A stretch of 8,858 nucleotides of DNA. Origin: Bacteroidia bacterium. GTDB taxonomy: Bacteria > Bacteroidota > Bacteroidia > Bacteroidales > Azobacteroidaceae. A model generated the notes under the pieces. The model had not been told where the DNA came from. It made no database searches and was given only the letters and a program-made list of their open reading frames with translations. This document shows positions 6,784-8,858 of this stretch, one piece after another. Each line of letters begins with the position of its first letter. Positions within the stretch are counted from its first letter, which is position 1. Where the stretch lies: contig BNTT01000132.1 of assembly GCA_025996815.1 (NCBI GenBank), positions 1 through 8,858 of the forward strand, given 5' to 3'. The position numbers and the translations under genes were made by a program.

Positions 6784-6975
6784 TCAATCTTCATCAATGT
6801 GCAACTTTTCCACGTAAATCGCATGAATTTTTTCTTCACGCTTCACGATAGAAGGCTTTGTGAACGCTTGCCGGCGGCGCAACTCCTTAGTTACGCCCAC
6901 TTTTTCAAACTTTCTCTTAAACTTCTTCAAGGCTTTTTCAATGTTTTCGCCTTCTTTCAATGGAACAATAATCAT
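6784..6975 (-). CDS. rpsU: 30S ribosomal protein bS21
   Basis: A 63-residue highly basic protein with the bS21 pattern (IVPLKEGENIEKALKKFKRKFEKVG, given here in parts: IVPLKEGENIEK, ALKKFKRKF, ELRRRQAF), and the Bacteroidota-type C-terminal extension ending KLHIDED. It sits on the 30S platform. In Bacteroidota it helps, with bS18 and bS6, to sequester the anti-SD end of 16S rRNA. The start ATG at 6973-6975 has an A-rich leader (GAGCAAAAAAATT) and no SD, unlike Flavobacteriales relatives where rpsU itself has a strong SD. It is the first gene of the operon rpsU-xerC-hpf-ROK. Confidence 0.96.
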   Translation of the reverse strand: MIIVPLKEGENIEKALKKFKRKFEKVGVTKELRRRQAFTKPSIVKREEKIHAIYVEKLHIDED

Positions 6976-7034
6976 AATTTTTTTGCTCGTTTGTTTTAAA
7001 TTGTTTGTAAATCATAACATTTCATTTCAGACCG

Positions 7035-7042
7035 CAAAGGTA
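7035..7042 (-). promoter_or_regulatory. rpsU: -7 element of the rpsU operon promoter
   Basis: On the - strand TACCTTTG is an exact match to the Bacteroidota TAnnTTTG box and is followed by C, as in many strong promoters of this phylum. Initiation about 7 nt further on gives a leader near 50 nt before rpsU. The -33 region is poor (a TTTTCG stretch sits about 22 nt upstream instead of TTTG at 19-21). Confidence 0.65.
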
Positions 7043-7106
7043 CAAATAAATTTTGAAACTTCTACGAAAAATCAAGAAAAATATTTCGACAATAAAAAAT
7101 GTATCC

Positions 7107-7240
7107 AAAAACCACCAGGGCAACCGCACCAAAAGCGGGGTGGTATATTCTGGAATTTTTGCCTCCATTTGTTACGCCGGAAGGCGTAACAGACGAAACA
7201 AAATCACAGAATATGGCTTTATTTTGATGCGTTTGCCCTG
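7107..7240 (-). ncRNA. Candidate branched structured RNA with terminator-like end
   Basis: Read on the - strand, CAGGGCAA (7240-7233) pairs with TTGCCCTG (7123-7116) as a closing helix. Inside is a long hairpin, ATATTCTG (7214-7207) with CAGAATAT (7152-7145). It is extended by CAAAA/TTTTG-type pairs and capped by TGTTACGCC-TTCC-GGCGTAACA (7191-7170). A second hairpin, CCGC...GCGG (7138-7124), follows directly before the closing arm. Alternatively ACCACC (7144-7139) with GGTGGT (7116-7111) plus CCGC/GCGG makes a bulged hairpin followed by TTTTT (7111-7107), like a terminator. The two folds are mutually exclusive. I do not recognise the family. Strand choice rests on the T tract. The only promoter hint is TATTTTTC at 7266-7259. 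The transcript would end about 65 bp upstream of the rpsU promoter. Confidence 0.45.
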
Positions 7241-7364
7241 ATAAACCACAAAAAACATGAAAAATATTTCTTGGTTTTGCATTTTTCGCTTGCCATTCAA
7301 AATATTTTGCTTACCTCTACCGCGATTTTTAATAAAATTAAAAAATGAAGACATAAAAAAGCAT

Positions 7365-7387
7365 AATGTGCTATTAAAGCACATTTT
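7365..7387 (+). repeat. Small inverted repeat with short T tract
   Basis: AATGTGCT and AGCACATT are exact reverse complements around ATTAA, and the right arm runs into TTTT. It could be a weak terminator or an operator-like site just upstream of the + strand RNA candidate. Function is unclear. Confidence 0.4.
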
Positions 7388-7423
7388 AAGACATATTGGG
7401 AAAAGCATTAGACTTTGTTCTTT

Positions 7424-7571
7424 GCTATCGAAAATTTGGCGATTGATGATAGTGCAAAGAAGAGGAAGTTGGATGTTCACGTGTTGCGGCGTGAACTTGA
7501 CGATTTCTCTTTGCACAAGGTTACGCCAAATACCACGATAGCGGGAAACAGTTAGGTTTCACGCTTTTTTT
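7424..7571 (+). ncRNA. Candidate rod-shaped small RNA, 6S-RNA-like architecture
   Basis: Four exact complementary pairs are nested around one axis. They are GCTATCG (7424-7430) with CGATAGC (7536-7542), ATTTGGCG (7434-7441) with CGCCAAAT (7524-7531), GTGCAAAGA (7452-7460) with TCTTTGCAC (7508-7516), and GTTCACG (7475-7481) with CGTGAAC (7490-7496). The second and third helices bracket an internal bubble of 10 and 7 bases flanked by G-C pairs, the layout of 6S RNA. A terminator follows at once. A promoter-like TAGACTTTG at 7409-7417 (one base longer than TAnnTTTG) would place the 5' end near 7424, exactly at the closing helix. The length of about 148 nt is plausible for a Bacteroidota 6S-type RNA. 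The identity is inferred from shape only. A 47-codon open frame overlaps it and is an alternative reading. Confidence 0.55.
7541..7571 (+). terminator. Intrinsic terminator of the + strand RNA candidate
   Basis: The stem GCGGGAAAC / GTTTCACGC has one G-A mismatch and the loop AGTTAG, with a T7 tract at 7565-7571. It shares two bases with the last helix of the RNA rod. It ends 55 bp before the lipoprotein start, so that gene probably has its own promoter. Confidence 0.75.
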
Positions 7572-7626
7572 ATGTGCAAAAATGAAGTTTGTAAAATTAT
7601 AGTATAAATTAAAAAATTAAAAACAA

Positions 7627-8235
7627 ATGAAAAAGAGTTATTTAAGAGTTGCCGTAATGGCAGCGTTCGCAGGCGTGATGATGACGAGTTGCGGAGGTAG
7701 TAAGGGTATGGCTGGCGGCAATTACGGCAAGCCTGCCGGTGGTGGTAGTCCTTTCGGGGATGTGTTTGAGGCTCCGTGTACGATGATGGACACCGATGAT
7801 TATTTTGCCGCAACCGGCATTGCCAGCGGCTCAAAAAATCGGATGGACGTGTTGCAAACAGCGGCATTGACCAACGCACAAAACCTTGTGCGTCAAAAAC
7901 TACAGCACGCCTACAAGGGCGCGATTGACGATTACAGCAAGTACATTGGCAACAATGCCGGTTCGGATGCTGTGGCAAAAGTGGAGCGTGGAGGTACGCA
8001 AATCATTGATGCCCTGATTAACAACACAAGGGCGGCTTGCGGACCGAAGTTTTCGGCTGTGGACGAACGCGGCGATGTTACCTGCTTTGTCGGCATTCAA
8101 ATCAGCACCAAACAAATTACCGAAAAAATGGTTGACCACGTTTCGCACGATGAAGAAATGAAAATTCGCTTCGATGAAGACGAATTTAGGAAAAGGATGG
8201 ATGCTAATTTTGAAAAATTCAAAGAAAAGAAATGA
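7627..8235 (+). CDS. Small lipoprotein, LPP20-like (function unknown)
   Basis: A 202-residue protein with a lipoprotein signal: basic start MKKSYLR, a hydrophobic stretch, and MTSC with C22 as the likely lipidated cysteine. A Gly-rich spacer follows at about 23-42. The mature domain has DYFAATGIASGSKNRMDVLQTAAL (here split: DYFAATGIASGS, then KNRMDVLQTAAL) and a helix of regularly spaced Ala and Leu. This recalls LPP20-type lipoproteins, in which an (A/S)G-x-(A/G) segment precedes a helix of repeated alanines. Two cysteines near 138 and 152 could pair. The C-terminus is charged (FRKRMDANFEKFKEKK). No specific role can be given; cell-envelope location is likely. There is an A/T-rich leader and no SD. 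The promoter is uncertain (TTTG at 7588-7591 has no good -7 partner). The stop overlaps the next start (ATGA, 8232-8235). Confidence 0.75.
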   Translation: MKKSYLRVAVMAAFAGVMMTSCGGSKGMAGGNYGKPAGGGSPFGDVFEAPCTMMDTDDYFAATGIASGSKNRMDVLQTAALTNAQNLVRQKLQHAYKGAIDDYSKYIGNNAGSDAVAKVERGGTQIIDALINNTRAACGPKFSAVDERGDVTCFVGIQISTKQITEKMVDHVSHDEEMKIRFDEDEFRKRMDANFEKFKEKK

Positions 8236-8858
8236 GAATGAAAAAATTATTAGTAACCCTAATGTGTGCACTGCTCCCCGCTATGGCGGCGGGGCAATGC
8301 ACTTCGTCACAAGAGCGACCGCTGTGGGTGGATGGTTTCTTTCAGGAGGCACAAAACTCATACATTGAGGTAGTTTCTGCCGATGGCTATGATGAGGGGA
8401 ATGCCCGCAACAACGCGGCAGCAGTAGCCATCGAACGCCGCAGCCTCAGCACCGGAAAGCGCGTGCAAGTGGCTGTGAATAATGGCGTTGTGCAAGTAAC
8501 GGGCAACGATGAATTGACGGTGAAATCGCGCATAATTGATGAATATCGCGAACGTTGCGGAGCGGGTCAGTATCGCGTGCATCTCCTGATTCAAACGGCG
8601 AAAAACCCTACTTTGGATTTTGAACGTGTTAATGTTACCGACCAGTATGGTTTCAGTCCCAGCGTGTTTGTTCCCGGTTGGGCACAAATTAACAAAGGCA
8701 GCACCGGCAAAGGCATTTTCTTCATTGCGGGCGAAATTGCATTGGTAGGTGGCGTGGTAGTAACACAAAGTCTGAAGGCATCCTACGAATCGAAGATAAA
8801 CACCACGCGCGATACCAAAGACAAGTTGGACTACATCACGAAATCCGATAACATGGGC
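8232..8858 (+). CDS. Exported protein with late membrane segment (3' end outside window)
   Basis: The frame is open from the ATG at 8232 to the window edge, 209 codons, with no stop. The start overlaps the TGA of the lipoprotein gene (ATGA). An in-frame ATG at 8238 giving MKKLLVTL is an equally good alternative. The N-terminus is a signal peptide (MKKLLVTLMCALLPAMAAGQ). Gln before the Cys argues against a lipobox. Residues about 32-130 contain PLWVDGFFQEA and an Ala-rich helix (NARNNAAAVAIERRSL), resembling the LPP20-like part of its neighbour, which suggests a related fold. Around 150-185 is PGWAQINKGSTGKG followed by a hydrophobic segment (IFFIAGEIALVGGVVV), as seen in Bacteroidota proteins with a PG.GQ motif before membrane helices. 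The function is unknown. The tight coupling suggests the two proteins act together in the envelope. Confidence 0.75.
   Translation, partial: MRMKKLLVTLMCALLPAMAAGQCTSSQERPLWVDGFFQEAQNSYIEVVSADGYDEGNARNNAAAVAIERRSLSTGKRVQVAVNNGVVQVTGNDELTVKSRIIDEYRERCGAGQYRVHLLIQTAKNPTLDFERVNVTDQYGFSPSVFVPGWAQINKGSTGKGIFFIAGEIALVGGVVVTQSLKASYESKINTTRDTKDKLDYITKSDNMG

Larger units (their letters stand above)
6976..7626. other. 651-bp divergent intergenic region
   Basis: The region is AT-rich and lies between rpsU (leftward) and the lipoprotein gene (rightward). It holds the rpsU promoter, two structured-RNA candidates (7107-7240 on -, 7424-7571 on +) and a small inverted repeat at 7365-7387. I see no tRNA. The open frames on either strand (for example 7172-7516 on -, 7412-7555 on +) do not look like complete genes. 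The stretch 7245-7360 shows nothing I can name. Confidence 0.7.

Noticed and set aside
7170..7191. Hairpin with GGAA loop (+ strand) as a 4.5S/SRP RNA apex
   Set aside because: The GGAA tetraloop is present, but the conserved SRP flanks (CAGG...AAGCAGCC) are missing.
7172..7516. 114-aa frame on the - strand in the intergenic region
   Set aside because: It is rich in Phe, Ile and Lys as expected from random AT-rich DNA, has no recognisable domain, and crosses both structured-RNA candidates.
7412..7555. 47-codon open frame after a TAG, with a protein-like composition (LAIDDSAKKRKLDVHVLRRE...)
   Set aside because: It has no start codon near its beginning, its stop falls in the loop of a clear terminator, and the whole segment is made of nested complementary arms. 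RNA is the better explanation, though a gene remnant is not excluded.

Overview
The window looks like part of a Bacteroidales (Bacteroidota) chromosome. The evidence is a Bacteroides-type methylmalonyl-CoA mutase large subunit, a short bS21, a -7 element of the Bacteroidota form TAnnTTTG (TACCTTTG upstream of rpsU), A-rich leaders without Shine-Dalgarno sequences on nearly every gene, and the linked set rpsU-xerC-hpf. I cannot name the species.

Positions 1-2385 (+ strand) hold an accessory cassette of the kind often seen beside restriction-modification loci. It contains the 3' end of a RhuM/PLD-like gene, a second complete copy of that gene, and an overlapping DUF1016/YhcG-type PDDEXK nuclease gene. 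The two RhuM copies are about 95% identical over 393 bp with no gaps. Three long, near-perfect palindromes sit inside the coding frames of the cassette. Only 12 bp later, at 2398, mutB begins. Its N-terminus is short, and the small-subunit gene mutA is not in its usual place. mutB ends in a perfect 16-bp-arm palindrome followed by a canonical terminator (4522-4563).

Positions 4590-6975 (- strand) form one compact operon read leftwards: rpsU (bS21), xerC (tyrosine recombinase), hpf (ribosome hibernation factor) and a ROK-family sugar kinase. Gaps are 6, 26 and 23 bp. A clear promoter element lies about 60 bp upstream of rpsU. hpf is the only gene here with a strong consensus Shine-Dalgarno sequence. 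This is notable because Bacteroidota ribosomes normally hide their anti-SD with the help of bS21, which this same operon encodes.

Positions 6976-7626 form a 651-bp divergent intergenic region without a convincing protein gene. It holds two structured-RNA candidates. One, on the + strand (7424-7571), is a rod of nested helices with an internal bubble and its own intrinsic terminator, 6S-RNA-like in shape. The other, on the - strand (7107-7240), is a branched structure ending in a T tract.

Positions 7627-8858 (+ strand) carry two overlapping genes for exported proteins: a small lipoprotein with LPP20-like features, and a signal-peptide protein with a late membrane segment that runs off the window.
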